Of a DNA stretch of 64,000 nucleotides, positions 27,438 through 42,400 are shown piece by piece. How positions within the stretch are numbered: the first letter of the stretch is position 1; every line of letters starts with the position of its first letter. The position numbers were made by a program, and so were the translations under genes. Source of the stretch: Undaria pinnatifida (Eukaryota > Sar > Phaeophyceae > Laminariales > Alariaceae); contig JABAKD010000006.1 of the NCBI GenBank assembly GCA_012845835.1, positions 1,348,116-1,412,115 on the forward strand. Direction: 5' to 3'. The notes under the pieces were generated by a model. The model saw only the letters and a program-made list of their open reading frames with translations, was not told the DNA's origin and did not search any database.

Positions 27438-30400
27438 CGAAAACATAAATACGAGTAGTCCTAGGAAGAGGCGTGACAAAGGGGCACTCGGTGTGCGGGC
27501 CCCTACATGTTACTGGTCTGGCGGTTGATGGGGTAGAAACAACTGACAAGAAAGAACGGTTTAATGTCTAAAACGTCGAGAGACAAGGCACCAAGCAAAA
27601 ACTACTGTACTGCGGACCGCACCCTGCAGCAGCACACCAGCAGGTCAAACACAAACAGCAGCACATCCCAGCCACACAGCAGCAGTATGGCAGCAAAAAG
27701 CCCATGGAAGGTTCCGGCCGTCTGGCCGTCATTTCGATACAGCGGACCATGTACCTGGTACCTGGGGTCATGCCGACGATGTTTTGAATTTTGAATATTC
27801 GACCGGTGCCGGTGCCGCCCGATATTTTTACGATCGATCAAGATCTTATAAGAATTGATTATGATTTGTATAACAGCACAGCAGAGTTCGTCGTACATAT
27901 ACACATGTATCATACCGACAAAATTTTGGATGCTTCCAATTTGGTGTAATTTGAGAGGTTTCGGTGCTGCCTGCCGCACGTACGTACTACCGCTATTAAT
28001 ACCTGCGACGGCTACGATTCTTATCTGTGTATCGCATGTATCATACACGTTGATACCGCTTATCACATCACAAGCTCGTACGCCAAGGCGCTTGCCAAGA
28101 GAGACTCCGAGAGCACTAAGGGAACGGTACGGAGACGGAGGATCATACCGTTCGCGGGATTCGTGGCACGAACGGGGGAGGAGCGTCTGCCGCGGAGGAG
28201 GAGCTGGTTGGGGGTAAGAGCTAATCCGGGGGGCACGAGTGATGGGATGGCGTGTCTCGAGGAATATTTGACGGGAATTAAGTCCGAAGGGTGGCGAATG
28301 GCTGCACACAAGACCGGTAGACGGTTTCGACGGGTCAAGGAGGGGACCGAAACATTCATCCGGAAACGGCATGACGCGGAGAGCTGTAGTGCTGCAGAGC
28401 GACACACGCAGGCCGCGGCCGGGCCACCCACCGTTGACACCAATACGCGTCGAGGGGGGGGGGGGGGGGGGGGGAGGGGGGGGATAGTTTTAGTTAAAGC
28501 TGTGTAACATTTTCTTTCCTCGCCTTTCCGTCTTCGCTTTCTTTTCTTTTCTTTCCCTCCTTTTCTCTCCTTTTCTTTTCTTTTCTTTTCTTTTTTATCC
28601 CAATTGACTTGAGTCTGACGAGCGTATGCGTACTGGTACGTACTACGTGTAATACTTCGTATAGGCGTGGCAGTCTTTTCTGGGTGGCGAGCGGTATATG
28701 ATCGTCGGTTTTTCAGGCGCGAGTCGTGACACGTATGTGTGTGTGTGTGTTCTTCACATTAAACCGTTCTTCTACTCGTCGACATCCAGCACGTATGCAC
28801 CAGTATAGACCTGGCACATTGTCGGCTGACTCCCGATTCTACTTTTTATATTTTTCTGGTTTTTTTTTTTTTTTTTTTTTATCCTCCGGCGGATGGGGAA
28901 AAATAAAGCTTTAGCTCACCACACTTCCACGTATTTTCATACGCGTCGTGTGTCGATTTAACTCAGTTGCTTTCGCAGCCCAACGCAATATATTTTTCTG
29001 GCGGAGGCATGAATTGCGTCAGCTAGATACACGCGTGTACCACCTTTGGTTTGGTTTTTTTCCCTGGGGTATTCCTCCACTCCAGAGTGACTGGAGCCTG
29101 TCCTGTGACCAGGGACTTGATTACGCGAGTTAATGTGAGAACAATAACAACAACCATTATCGATTTCGTTGTGATTCTCCACCTTGCTTGGGAAAAAATA
29201 ACCTCGGGATATTACCCCAGGGGGTCTGCTATCTTGCTCGTTTTACGCCGAATCTAGCCAGGTGTGCAGCCATGCTGGCCTTGGGCTTCTGCTGAATCCA
29301 GGGGCATAGGCAGGGACGGGCGGTACCGGTCCCGGTGCGCGAGTAGTTCGCGAACCCCGGTATCTAGATACAACTGCTTCTACATGCACTGGAAACCTAT
29401 CCTTTTAACGCGTTCTCACAAGCTCACAAGGGAATGCTAGGAATCCCTCCCCGACCGTAAATTTTCGCGGTAGCGGTTCTTGAGTGCCGTTCTCACAATT
29501 GACACTTTTGAGGTATTATGCATTACCGGTAGGTTCGAGCTCAAATCTGCGGAAACACAATAAATAATACTTGGGTAAAAGCGTGGAGGTGGGTAACCGC
29601 TTCTTTGCATGCCCCAGTGGGCCTCTGGGGTATAGGGGATGTGTGCACAGGTTTGACAGATCATATATCTGTACGAGTACAGTTCAGACATACAATTTTC
29701 ATTTGAATGATCTGTACAAGTTTCCACCAGGCTATTCTACAGGATCTGCAAGATCCATTCGTGTTTGGCCAATGAAAATCTACATGGTGTGGTCATGGTG
29801 TCATGCATGTGCCCGCCCCTTGTGCGCACTTATACTGAGAGGTTTTCTTCGACTCCAGGGCTTTGCAGCGTGTCCTGTGACCAACGAATTAAATCATGGC
29901 GATGAAGCTAGAACACGAGAACAGCAACTATACTGATATGGTAGGACCTGTGTGATACGCACCAGATACACGTTTGCAATGGCACTGCTGCGCTTCGCAA
30001 TGCTGTGGGCGGATTTTAGCCCTGCTAAGAGTCTCAAAATATCTGCCGATAATAACTTCAAGTAACTTGTCCCCATAAACAGGTTTCCAGTTGTAGTGGC
30101 GTTTTTTACTTTGTTATCGCTGTACCTAGGTGCCAAAAGGGTGCCATAAGCTGAGACTGCTGTGTGTGATGTTCACATCAAATAGGTGTTTCTACTCATC
30201 TACACCCAGCACAACCAGTCAGTGTACGTGCGAATGCCTCCTAGAGAGACTCTGGTCACAAACTACAACACAAAAATACGCATTGCAAAGTATACAGCTA
30301 GGTGATTTGGCCATGCAATAACAACAGCAATGACCACGAGGGCGGAAAAAAAGCGAGCCAGCACACCAGACTATTCGCAAGGAAAGAATAAAAGAAGAGT

Positions 30401-33400
30401 AAGAAAGAAAGAAGAAAAAGAAATAAAAATAGCCTATTTGGGTGGAACCACAGCATCATTGCTGTACGACCACCTCGTGACAAGCCAACTCAGGTGGTGG
30501 CATCTCTAATACCTTGTGCGGTCTGAAATTATCCTGTACGAATTCCAAAAAATTCCAAATATTAGTAGTTTTGTTTCGTGACAAGCCGATTCACCTGGTT
30601 TTATCTCTACTAAATGTGGTCTTAAACCGGATGCTCTGATTAAAACAGGTACACCACTTCTTTTTTTTTCACATCCCGTTTACTACTCGTATCCTCGCAC
30701 TACTCTCGCGCTCTTTCCCAGTAGTAACTTAGATCTGGGGTCACATAGCGGGCCCTGCTCCCCCATCTCCACTACGGCGGTACACGCCTTCAGTATCTCG
30801 AGAAGACTTCAGCATTTATTTTCTCCCTCGTGGACTCGCGTCGAGTTGTGCCCATCCACGCTGCTAGGCGTTCTCAGCAATCGATCGTTTTTTTGCATTT
30901 TTACAATGAATTCAAAATCTCACCATGCACGGAGGGAATCGAGCTCCACTTAAGTACCAACGCTATTAACGCCTTTACAACTGGAAACCCATTTTGGGGA
31001 CAAATCCACTTGAAGTTAGTATAGGGAGGAATTTTGGGCTCTAAAGCGGTTAATATTAATAGTAGTATTCGAGGGTAACCACTAGACCACCAGACACTGG
31101 CTCTAAAACAATATGCTGGAAAACTATGTTTTCGTACCAGTACAGCAACTTCGGCCCGCCCGGCTGTGAACACCAACTAAGTTAACACATAATTTAAGAT
31201 TTATTATTTCCAATTTCCACTTTCCTTTCATACGAACGAGTACGTACCTGGTGCGAGTCGAATGTATTTTTCCTTTCATTTTTCACATCTGTCATATTTG
31301 TACTGGTACTTTCATGCAAGAAAGCCGAAAATAGCCGAAAACATGAAAATGCGGCTGAACGTTACGTTTCTTTCAAAAATATTTAAAATGTCACATTTCT
31401 TCAAAATTTAATTATTCTGCTGTGGCGTAAAACATGAAGACAACGCCAAAAGGTCAGCGGATATATAGCAACTGCTGTAGCCCAACAGCCAAGGGCTACG
31501 ATACGCATGTATCATATCCACTGATTATATTTTGGTTATATCACAAGAAAGCAAGGAAAAGGAAACCTAACCCAACCCGAACTCTGCTTTCCCATGCCAC
31601 TATTAATAGAAACTGTAATATCGTAACCTTTAGACTGCAGAAGGCAGCAGTGCTGGTACGTTTGTCCTTCGCATTTTACAATAGAAATACAGCAGTGCCA
31701 GGGTATCACGACATCACGACTATTTATAGCACGACACCACGGTGGTGAGCACGATACCATATCATCACTACATATCATGATCGATCATGCATGACACGAT
31801 GCACCGGGGTACCAGGTATGCTCTGTATAGCGACCGCAGGAGGTCTATATAACTTCTATCTGTGATGTCTATCTCCTTGAACATGAACACACAAAATACG
31901 GCGTCAACGTCTCGCGTCGAGCCACCCCACAGGTTCCGTTAGATGTGTCGGCTTCACATTAGACGACCAGCATGGAAAACAATCGCCATGACGAGGAGAC
32001 AGACCAAGGAGCCCAGTAGCGCAGAGCCACGAAAAAAAACACGAATCGGACAGATCAGACCCCTATTGACGATCTATATGATCCATGTCTTTCAGGGCAG
32101 ACAGATCATGTTGCTGGCGGGGGAAAGCCGGATGGTCAAGATGATCTACTGTAGCACAAGTTTCCTGGGTTTGGATCTGTACTTCAAAGATCCTGCACAA
32201 CATAACATCACGACAGATCTACGATATAGATAATCTATATGATCTACACGATCTAGATCGTGATGTGTCAGATGTGCGAACAACTTCAACAAATATCCAT
32301 GACAACAATATTATCCACACATTCGTGCCCCTCCACTGCTCCACCCTTGACGCGGCTTGCGGCGTAACCCGTATACTGTTGTTGCCTCCTGCTACTGGGT
32401 GCTGGGGTTGCTGGAACCTGTATACTGTTCCAACCCTTACGGTAAACTGCATATCATACAATCTGCTGTTACTGAATACTGCTGAATACACTACCCGTAC
32501 AGACCATGGTATACACACCAGGGGTATATACACATACACAGTCAAATACCTGGTATTATGCCAGGCCAGATAGCGTTTACACCAGTTACCAACACCACAG
32601 CAGCAATACCGACAAAAACATCAGCAATCACACCAACCGCAGTATCGGTATCGACACCTTGTCATGTCAGCGCCTGTTTTGACCAGTTACCAGAACCAGA
32701 GCAGTAGCAACGATATGAACAATAACATCGACAAATCAGACGAGACGTCCTTGAAAATTAGTTATAAAATAACATCGACAAATCAGACGAAGGTGGAGCA
32801 AGGCCAGCAGGTGGATGCTTGCAGCGATACTAAGCCACAAGTAGAATACACGAGGGGCGGAGAGATTGGGCATAGATTTCCGTTTTCTGGGTTTCCCGTG
32901 GATTTGTTCCATTCACGTTTTCCAGGAAAATTTTGTGAGTGATCAACGTTGAGGAGAATGCTGCACATTTGTTATCGGAAGGCGAACCTAACAAAAAATA
33001 TCAAACAAAATCACCCTGTTGACCCTGATATCACACTAGCTGGTACTAAAAGAGTCGGCGACCTATGTCATTTGACGAGCGGAAATCGCGAGAGAGTAAG
33101 TTAGCAAAAGTTGATGGCAACCGACGAGCATCAAAAGCTGAGAAGTGGGAAAGCAGGACGGACCTTATGCAGGAAAAATAATGAAGTACCGGGGGGGAAG
33201 AAGTGAAGACACCTGTGACAACGGCTTGTCCAAAAGGTTAACACCTCTTTACGGGTTGAGCTGAATAGAAAAAAAACGATGAAAACAAAAACAACAAAAA
33301 AGAAGTTCACCGGTCGCCCCGGTGGTCTAGTGGCTACCCTCGAACACTACCAGCAGCGTCGGTCCTTAAGTTCGATTCCCACCGTGGTGAGATTTTGAAC

Positions 33401-36400
33401 TTATATGCAAAAATTCAAAAAAAGGACCAACTGCTGAGAACGCCTGTAATAGCAGCGGAGGTTGGCAAAATTCGACGCTAGTCGACGAGGAAGAAAACGA
33501 TCAAGTCTTCTCGCGATAAAAATGAAGGCGCGTGCCGTAGTGGGGAGGGGGGAGAAGAGCCTGCGTAGTGACCCCGGATCTGAGTTACTACTGGGTGGGA
33601 GCGCGAGATTAGTGCGAAGATACTGCATGGGATAAAGAAAAAATAAATGAATAAATAAATAAATACATGAAAAAAAAAAAAATGGGGACATCGACACCAC
33701 GACATAACACCCCGTAAAACGCGCGATGATCGGCGATCGAAGCATCACACACAGCTTGCGAAGTCCATCTCAAAGCTGTACGAGTGTATTCTTAACTTTT
33801 AATAGAAATAAGATCGATCGACTCATGCCCTTTCAGCCCCTGCGACGGCCAGTTACTAAAGCCGCCGCCGCGAACACAGGGGTATCTGAAGAAATACTCC
33901 TTTTTTTTTTCATCCTCCGGCGGATGGGGAAAACAGAGCTTAAGCTCACCACGCTTCCACGTATTTTCATACACGTCGTGTGTCGATTTACCTCAATTGC
34001 TTTCGCAATCCAGCGCTAGCTGGCTAGCTGGCGTGTCCTTCGGTTCCCACTATAGCGAGCGCGCGAGCGGTCCCTATCGGCGGTCCCCGTTACTACTCCG
34101 GCAGCGCAAAAATACTCTAGAACAAAACCCTAATATATTTCCAGGGCCTATAACGTAAACAGGGGAGGGGGGCTCACAACAAAGCCAAGGAAATAGTTAC
34201 GAAAAAGCATGAACGTTCATGTTTTCTAGTGCTCCACTGGAAAAAGAACTTGCACTCTAAACGCAAGTGTTTTGGAAAATCCCATAACTCTTGTTTGATT
34301 TTGGATTCTGATCTTGTTTCAAGAGCGTGTTTTTTCGTCGCGTTCCCTTTTTGTCACGTACTCGTCGGCGACATACTGACATGAACATCGGCAATCGCAT
34401 ACACGACCAAGACATACTTAGGGGCCGCATATCATACAAAGAAAACATCAAAAACCCGAAATAAACAATATACAAGGTACACCCTTAAGGGTGCATCTAA
34501 GCCATGCTCCCACCCAAATTATTGTATGTTACTTACACACCCTGATCGAAGTCACGACGACTTTCGGTCTAGCTGCTATCATTGGTATCAAAGGTTACGG
34601 CTAATTATTAGTTGGGGCTTAGACTGAGGCTTCTGTTCAGGTAAGGTTGATACCTGGTATCAGGTGTATCGGTACCAGGTAAACAATTATTAGTAGGGTG
34701 CATCGTCCGACATACACCGCCGGTGGTGCATACAAGTATTGCATAACCGGTCGCTCCGGTGGTTTATCAGGTTATCCTCGAGCCTGGCATAGGTCAGCTT
34801 CGTGAGTTCGAGTCCCCCCGAGTGCATACTCACTCGTATAAATTCGTTTGGGTTTTTCCTTAATGCACAAATTGAAATGTGAAAATGCGAGAGCGTGAGT
34901 TAGCAACACTCGATGAAAAAATCGACGAGCAGTGGAATTGCTGAACCCTATGCGCGATAAAAACTGAAGGCAAGAACCGCCCCGGGGAAAAAGGGACGAC
35001 ACCTGTGACCACGGATTGTCCAGAGGTTGGAAAGTAGAAGTGTGCAAGAAAAAAAAAAAATGCATAAGAGTATATACACACATTTCACTTGTGCGCCTTC
35101 TTCGTCTGTTCTAGGTGGGAAAGCGCACTAGTATTTCCCGGTCTTTCATTGTGGCTTTTCGGATCTTCCTAGGGCTACATACAGCACCTTCCTGTGACCG
35201 TCGTCAGTATATTTTTTACATAAGAGTTAATGCGAAACACCAAAATATACATTGTTGTCGAAACCCCGGACCCCTCTGCTTCCGAGTTTAAAACGGCGGT
35301 AAATGCTGGAGTTCTTGTAAGCGAACAGTAACAAGCATACAGATACTGCAACTCATGACCTGGTAGTCAGTATCATACCACCGGCGATAGAAACCACACA
35401 AGTTTGGAGGGTTCAGGTCTGGGTGGAATTGAGGTGCCAAACGCGAGGTGGGTACGTCCGGAAAAAAAGTAGTGGCCTTTTGGTTTCTCTAGTCGGCATG
35501 GTTTGTGGACTGCAACAACCTCTGCTGGCCTGTGGAGTGCAACCGAGTTGCCAACCATAAGATCTAGCGGAATCGAACTCCCAAGCTTCTCAGATGGTTA
35601 TCCGGGCACATAGGATCAGGGGTCAGACCTGCGCGGGAAGAGGGTGTCAACCGGAACCTGGGAGCTACCTGGGTCGTAGATGGGTAGGCTATCATAGGCA
35701 AAAAGCTGTGGACTTTTGGTTTCAACAGCAGCATTTACGGTAAACCGCCAACAGTAGCAGTGGTACTATAGGAAATATCGAAAAATTGATAAAAGCTGTG
35801 TGCGTTCTTCACTCCTTTAGAACTGCACCGACGCATTTGGTGACAAATCACTTGAAACTAGTGGGGCACAAGGTTTGCAGTTATCTCAAGGGTGGTTACG
35901 GTAACATTCCTAGCCATCTAGTACAATACATCCAGCACAACCAGTGTCCGTGTCCGTGCCAGCTGGAGATACGAGCACTGGGGTCACAAACTACGACACA
36001 GACATACACATTGCAGACACAGCAAGGTGATTTGGCCTGTATCAGTATCAATATCGACAATTCCACACCCTTTCAAATCTACTCTCCAATAATAAAATCG
36101 CACTCCAAGCCTCCCTGAGGGCCACGTAGGGTCCGGGATCAGGTTTGGGAGGGATCAGGGTGTCGGTGTCAATCGAGAACTAGGGGCTGGGTGTGTTGGG
36201 TAAAAAGCTTTATCTCACAGTGTTGAATGCAAGTAGCAGAAAAGTTCGCAGTAGTAACGATCAACAATTCGGTGCTTTCAAACTCTCAGCCTTCAGAAGT
36301 AAGCCTTGGCCCACGGAACACCCAATATGGGGGACAAACTACAGTAGTAGGAGTTGGTGTTGGGACGGATGGTGGGGCTCTAAAGGGGGTACAATGTCAG

Positions 36401-39400
36401 CACCTCAAAGGGATATCTGTGGGTGGAATCAGGTAGGGGTGAGATCAGCGTGTGCCAAGCGGGAGCTGGGTATCATAAGTCGAAGCTAGGTAAAAAACTG
36501 TGGAGTTATTGTTTCCCTCACAGTCCGTGGACTGCAGGTACCCGTACGTGGGTGCGTTCCTGAAATATCGAAATTCGACTCGTACGGAATGACTGGACAT
36601 ATAATAACATCGACAAATGGGCACCCGTTCAAACTCTCAGTCTCTCCACGACTAGTCAAACGCCAGGAACATGGTGAAAAAGAACGACAAATCGACACAT
36701 CAGTATGAACTTACTCAAGCCACCCATGAGAGTCGAACTCTCACCTCTCACTGCGAGCCTCAAAAGGGTAAGGATACGTGTACCCTGGTACACAACAATA
36801 CTATAAAATGAAAATACACTCCAGCTGTGAGATCGAAGATTTCGTCGAAACTCATGTTTGCAAGCTATGTGTGATACTCCGATCGCGCGTATTACTGGGT
36901 GTGTGTCCTCGTTAAGGATACAGGTCGGCGACTCCCCTTGGAACTACAGTGTAGCATGTACCAGGGTCGACAAGGTTACGTTAATCAATCTCTGCGCGGA
37001 AACTATAAAACCCGTTTCTGAGGGGGACAAAAACTGACAGCTGTGGAAGGAAAAGGCATCAGTTCAAGTATATCCTGAAAGTCGTACGTACAATCGGTGA
37101 GGGGAGGGCGGAGATTTTTCAAGGCGTGGGGACCGGGGGCGGGGGGGGGAGGGGTAGTAGAGGGGGGGGGCAACTCGATCTGTGCAGCAGCTATAAACCC
37201 CTGAAGGGGACAAATCTGGCGGTTGTGGGAGAATGCATCAGTTTATCATGTATATCATGTAAGTCGTACAACCGGTGAGGAGAAGAGATCCGCCTATAGT
37301 GCCGGTTGAGTAGTGCCGGTTGCCTGATATACTGCCCGTGAAACCGCCTGACACATATGGGAACAAGTACTAGTAGCAGTAGGCGGAGTAGTGCCGGTTT
37401 CCGCTATACTACCGGTATTTCCCTTTATAGTGCACATACCAGCACTATACGGGTACCACTGCTGCAACGGTAAGGCATCGAAATGCAAGGATGTCGGATG
37501 ACGGTCTAGTTTCGTCCCGTCAAGGCCTAGTTAGATGTAATATACTGACTGTTTGGGTTTAGTATCAAGCGGTCCTTGACGGTTTTCCGTCAAAAGTCAA
37601 AAGTGCCGTCAACCGACATCGTCGAGATGTCGAATTATTGAATGTCGCCAACAATACTTTTTTTTTTTTTTGCACACTTCTACTTTCCAGCTTCTGGACA
37701 AGCCGTGGACACAGGTGCCGTTCCTTCCCCCCGGTTCTTGCCTTCAATTTTTATCGCGCATAGGGTTCAGCAATCCCACTGCTCGCCGGTTTTTCATCGA
37801 GTGTTGCTAACTCACGCTCTCGCGCTTTCCGCAAGTCAATTTGTGCACACGAAAAAGTCCCCACGAATTAGTACGAGTATGCACTCGGGGGGATTCGAAC
37901 TCACGAAGCTGACCTATGCCAGGCTCGAGGATAACCTGATACGCCACCGGGGCGACCGTTATTGAATGTCTACAAGGTGACACCCGTTCAAAGTCTCAAG
38001 CTCCTCAGAATCAAACTCTCAGCCTGCAAGGTAGAGGCGAAATATCCCACGAAGTTGTAACCCCAATATTGAAATCTTGGCAAATTAGGGCAGCATCGAC
38101 AAATAGATACCCGTTTAGCAATCTCAGCCCGTCGGACTCAAAACTCTCAGCATCTCAGAGTCAAACTCTCAGCATCTCGGAGTCAAACTCTCAGCATCTC
38201 AGAGTCAAAACTGAGAAGATAAAGAGTCTAACCTGTGCTGTGCTCTGCCTCTGCCTCTTAGGTTGCAGTCTGCATGAACACAGCCGCCAAGCAAGCTGTG
38301 TGCTACAAACTGATTCTGTACCCCCGGTACAAAAAAAAAATATGAAAACCACAAGCGACGTTGAAATACTGCTGTATCGACAACAATATCGACAAATTCA
38401 CACCCTTTCATATGCCTGGTACATTCTGGTAAGCCTCTCAAGACTGGTAAGCCTCTGAAGAGGGTTATAAACGTGCAATCGAAGTATAATATCACACGCA
38501 GTTTGCAAATATGAGTTTGACGAAATTATCGATCTCACGGCTGAGGTGGTCGATTTAACGTTTTAAAGAAAATAAAATTACACTACTACCTGGTACTCGT
38601 TTAGCTGTGAGATCGAGGATTTCGGCGAACTCATGTTTGCAAGTCGTGTGTGATTGATTGATAATGTTAAACTCCGATCGCGCGTGTTACGTCATGTTTG
38701 GAGAAAGTACCCGAGGCAATATCTGCAGTGCTTTCTCTGCCTCATGCTGAATACCAGGTATACAGAGTACTATGATGGTAGGTGTAGAGTAGCTAGTGTT
38801 TGATAGTGCTGCACATAATTAGGTAGACTGCCTCCGGTTCCACAAAAACAGAAACAAAGCGATATTTCAAACAACACAGCACACAACACTATCCCCGCCT
38901 CTCCCAAGAAAGCCTCCATATAGCCCATCAGAGGTCTTCACAGCAGTGCAAAAGGTTACCAACTGAAGATGACAGAGCTCACGATAAAATCTCTGGGTAT
39001 ATCCCAAGCAAATCGCGAGTAGCGTGCCGCCTAAAAAAAAACGTGGTGCAGTTAAAACGGTCCACAAGTGGGATAGTGGGGTAGCGGATTGCGTTGTTCG
39101 CTAGCAGCGAGTTCGAATTGAAAATGTTGTACAGGACAGACCTGCGGATGTCTGAATGCCACATGCGTCGTATAGACAACGTACTATAAACCTAACCCTA
39201 GCCGGTCGCCCCGGTGGCGAATCAGGTTATCCTCGAGCCTGATATAAATCAGTTTTCGTCGGAGTCCCCTGGAGCGCATACTCGTATAAATTCGTGGGGA
39301 CTTTTTTTAGTGCACAAATTGACTTGCGGAAAGCGCAATAGCGTGAGTTAGCAACACTCCATGAAAAATCGACGAGCAATGGGCAGTGGGATTGCTGAAC

Positions 39401-42400
39401 CCTATGCGCGATAAAGATGGAAGGCAAGAACCGGGGGGGAGAAGGGACGACACCTGTGACCACAGCTTGTCAAGGGGCTAGAAAGTAGAAGTGTGAAAAA
39501 TAAAACGGGTACACGAGGTTCGTAGTATAATCGCGAGATATTAAAGATGAGAGTACAAAAGGTCTACCAGGTATATTTTTTGCCAATCTCTATACGAGTA
39601 CTAATGTTACGACTCAGCAAGCAGCACCTGGTGTGTTCTGAGTGCGAGTCCAACACGTGATTCGTGAGACGCGATATGGCGAGCAAGACGGGCCTCTCTG
39701 TGAAAAACACATTCAAGGCACGTCTAAGGAGATGGGGGCTAATGCCGTGGCACTAACGCCAGGTATACCAGGTTCCAAATTGGAAATGAGTGACCCTTTT
39801 GGCTTCATAAACTCAGAATCACACCCACGATTCCGAGACAAACCACAAACTCGTAACATACCATACGTATCATGCTTGGAATTATAGCTATTCATAGATC
39901 ATTTTGCACGTATGTACAAGTGGTACATGCGCATGATAACGTCATGACTGTTCTCACATGATCTCGCATCAAGTCCGTGGTCACAGGACAGGCATCCAGT
40001 TACTAACTACGATGGAGAGGAAGAAAACCCTAGGGAAAGAAAAAGATGAAGAAAAAGTAGTGCGCGTATATTCTTCGATTTCGCATTTGTACACGCCCAA
40101 GACAGCAGACCACCTGGGACGAATTTCCAAGCTATAATACGATAATCATTCTCGACAACGGCGCATCGCAAGCACTGAACGATGCATGCGCTTATGGAAA
40201 TATCTTGTAACCATTTTATGGCAAGATCTTGTCGAGATGTTTCCAAAGCCACCATGTGATGGCAGGGTCTCGTCGAGATCTCTCAAAAGCCGCCACGTTT
40301 TGTTTTGTGTCCTTCGTTTCGGAGAAACACGGAGATGAGTCCAAAACAACCCTTTCTGTTACAGCAAGTGCTCGTCGAGAAGATCGCGTCGAGATATTTC
40401 CGAAGCCAACATTTTTTATCGTATGTGTCCCTAATTTTGGAGAAACTCGGGATCTGTCCGAAGCCACCATCTTTTTGGCAAGATCTCGTCAACGAAGATA
40501 TCGTCAAGACCTTTCCAAAGCCGCAACTTCGGGTTGCGCGTGTCCTAAATTTTGGAGCAACTTGGGATCTCCCCAAAGCCACAGTTTTCTATGGCAAGAT
40601 CTCGCCATCGAAGATATCGTAGAGATCTTCCAACGCCACCACGTTTCTTCGTGTGTCCTTACTTTTGGAGAAACTCAGCATCTGGCCAAAGCCGCCATTT
40701 TTGATGGCAAGATCTCGTGAAGATCTCGTCCAGGTCTTTCCAGAGCCACAACTTTTCGTCTTGTGTGCCTCCCATATAGTTTCGGAGAAAACCTGGTAGG
40801 AAGTGCATCCCAGGCGAGGGCACATGTTGTCTTGCAAGCTATATCGGATACAGTAAGGGTCCCCCAGTAAGAGGCGGTGGCGTGCCAGAGCAATATGACC
40901 GCCTAGTGGAGGAAGCTGCCTCATTCATTCCACGTCAAGAGTGCAATTACCAGGTCGCGCCAAGCGATTTTGATCGCCTTATATAGGGATACCGCCTCAA
41001 TGTGAGAACCCTAGTGTAAGGTGATACTGGTACGCGTATATACGTCGTGGGGTTAAGGTGTTGGGGTACAACATACATTGTCAAATCAAATGAAACTGAG
41101 GCTGGCTCTTTCGGGACCCTGAGAAAAATGATTTGAGACTTCATTATCAGTGGCTAGCGCTACGGGTACTCGCACTCTGAATCCTACCCGAACTATAGAA
41201 TGGCTGATGCTCAAGGTCGGCGTTCTAGCAAGGCTTCAGCTAGCTCAAAGTAGGCGTTTCTACCTGGCCATGCCATTGGCCAAACTGCTGTTGCTTAGAC
41301 CCGTGGGCGGTCTTTGTCCGCTTCTCCCCCCCCTGCCATAATGCGGGGTACAGCAGCAGCAGTATACAACACGCGGTTTGGCGCTTTGGGCACTAAGGGT
41401 GTTAATCGTACTCTAAATAATACCGGTATGTGTATGTATTTTCGCATAAGCTCCAGGTTGGGGTCGCAACAAGGTTTCAGCCTTGCTCGAAGTCGTACAT
41501 TGAACCCTTTCTCCCCTCCACAACATAGATGAAATACAAGGGCTGTGCGGCTGACGCCGTCCGCTCAATGAAGTGACCCTCTCAAGTGTACAGGTATGCA
41601 CTCGGCTGTTCTCGGTACCCAAAAAGGTGGATTTCATGTGTGCCAAGTGCCACGCGATTCCTCAAAACGTTACGCAACATGAATTCTAAGCAATCTGCCG
41701 TCAAAACTGAGGGTGCAATTACTAAGGGGATGTATCATACATAAAAACATCTATGCGATCTAAAGCCCCCTCCCCCCCCCGCCCCCCGCCCCCCCCGCCA
41801 TATCCCCCCCCCCTCCCCCACAAGAAGGATTTATAGTTTCCACGCACAAACTGACCTGCCCCACCCGTCCCCTCCCCCCCCTCCCCCCCTCCCGCCCCCT
41901 TTTGATCAAAATCAGGCCCCCATGTCCTTAAAAACTCCGCCCCCCCCTCACCGGTTATTCGACTTACAGTATTCACTTGATAAACTGATGCATTTCCTTC
42001 CACAGCAGCTGTCAGATTCTGTCCCCCTCAGAAACGTGTTTTATAGTTTCCGCGCACAGACTGCCTAACATCACCCTGTTGACCCTGATAGCTACACTGA
42101 CTGTAGTTGCAAGGGGAGTCGCCGACCTATATCCTTAATGAGGACACATAACCCGTAATACGCGTGATCGGAGTATCACACACAGCTTGCAAAGATGAGT
42201 TTCGACAAAATATTCGATCTCACAGCTGGAGTGTAATTTAATTTTTATAATAAACCAGAGGTATACCGAAAAAGAGGTCTCTCTATGATAGTAAAAGATT
42301 AATTGAAAAAAATTAAAAACGTCTTGCAGAACGTAGCCTGCGTGCCGCAAACCGGTAGCTATGGCGGTGACTTGATGTGAGAACAAAAGCAACACAACAC

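Noticed and set aside
28063-28443. Possible extra exon of the large gene in intron 1
   Set aside because: There is an acceptor-like CAG but no donor, and a phase 1 to phase 1 exon cannot be made from it.
36713-36775. tRNA gene candidate (T-arm-like GAGAGTTCGACTCTCA on the minus strand)
   Set aside because: No matching D arm, anticodon arm or acceptor stem; similar AGTCAAACTCTCAG text repeats at 38140-38215 as plain repeat.
40229-40720. A 163-codon plus frame
   Set aside because: It is explained by the 120-bp tandem repeat.
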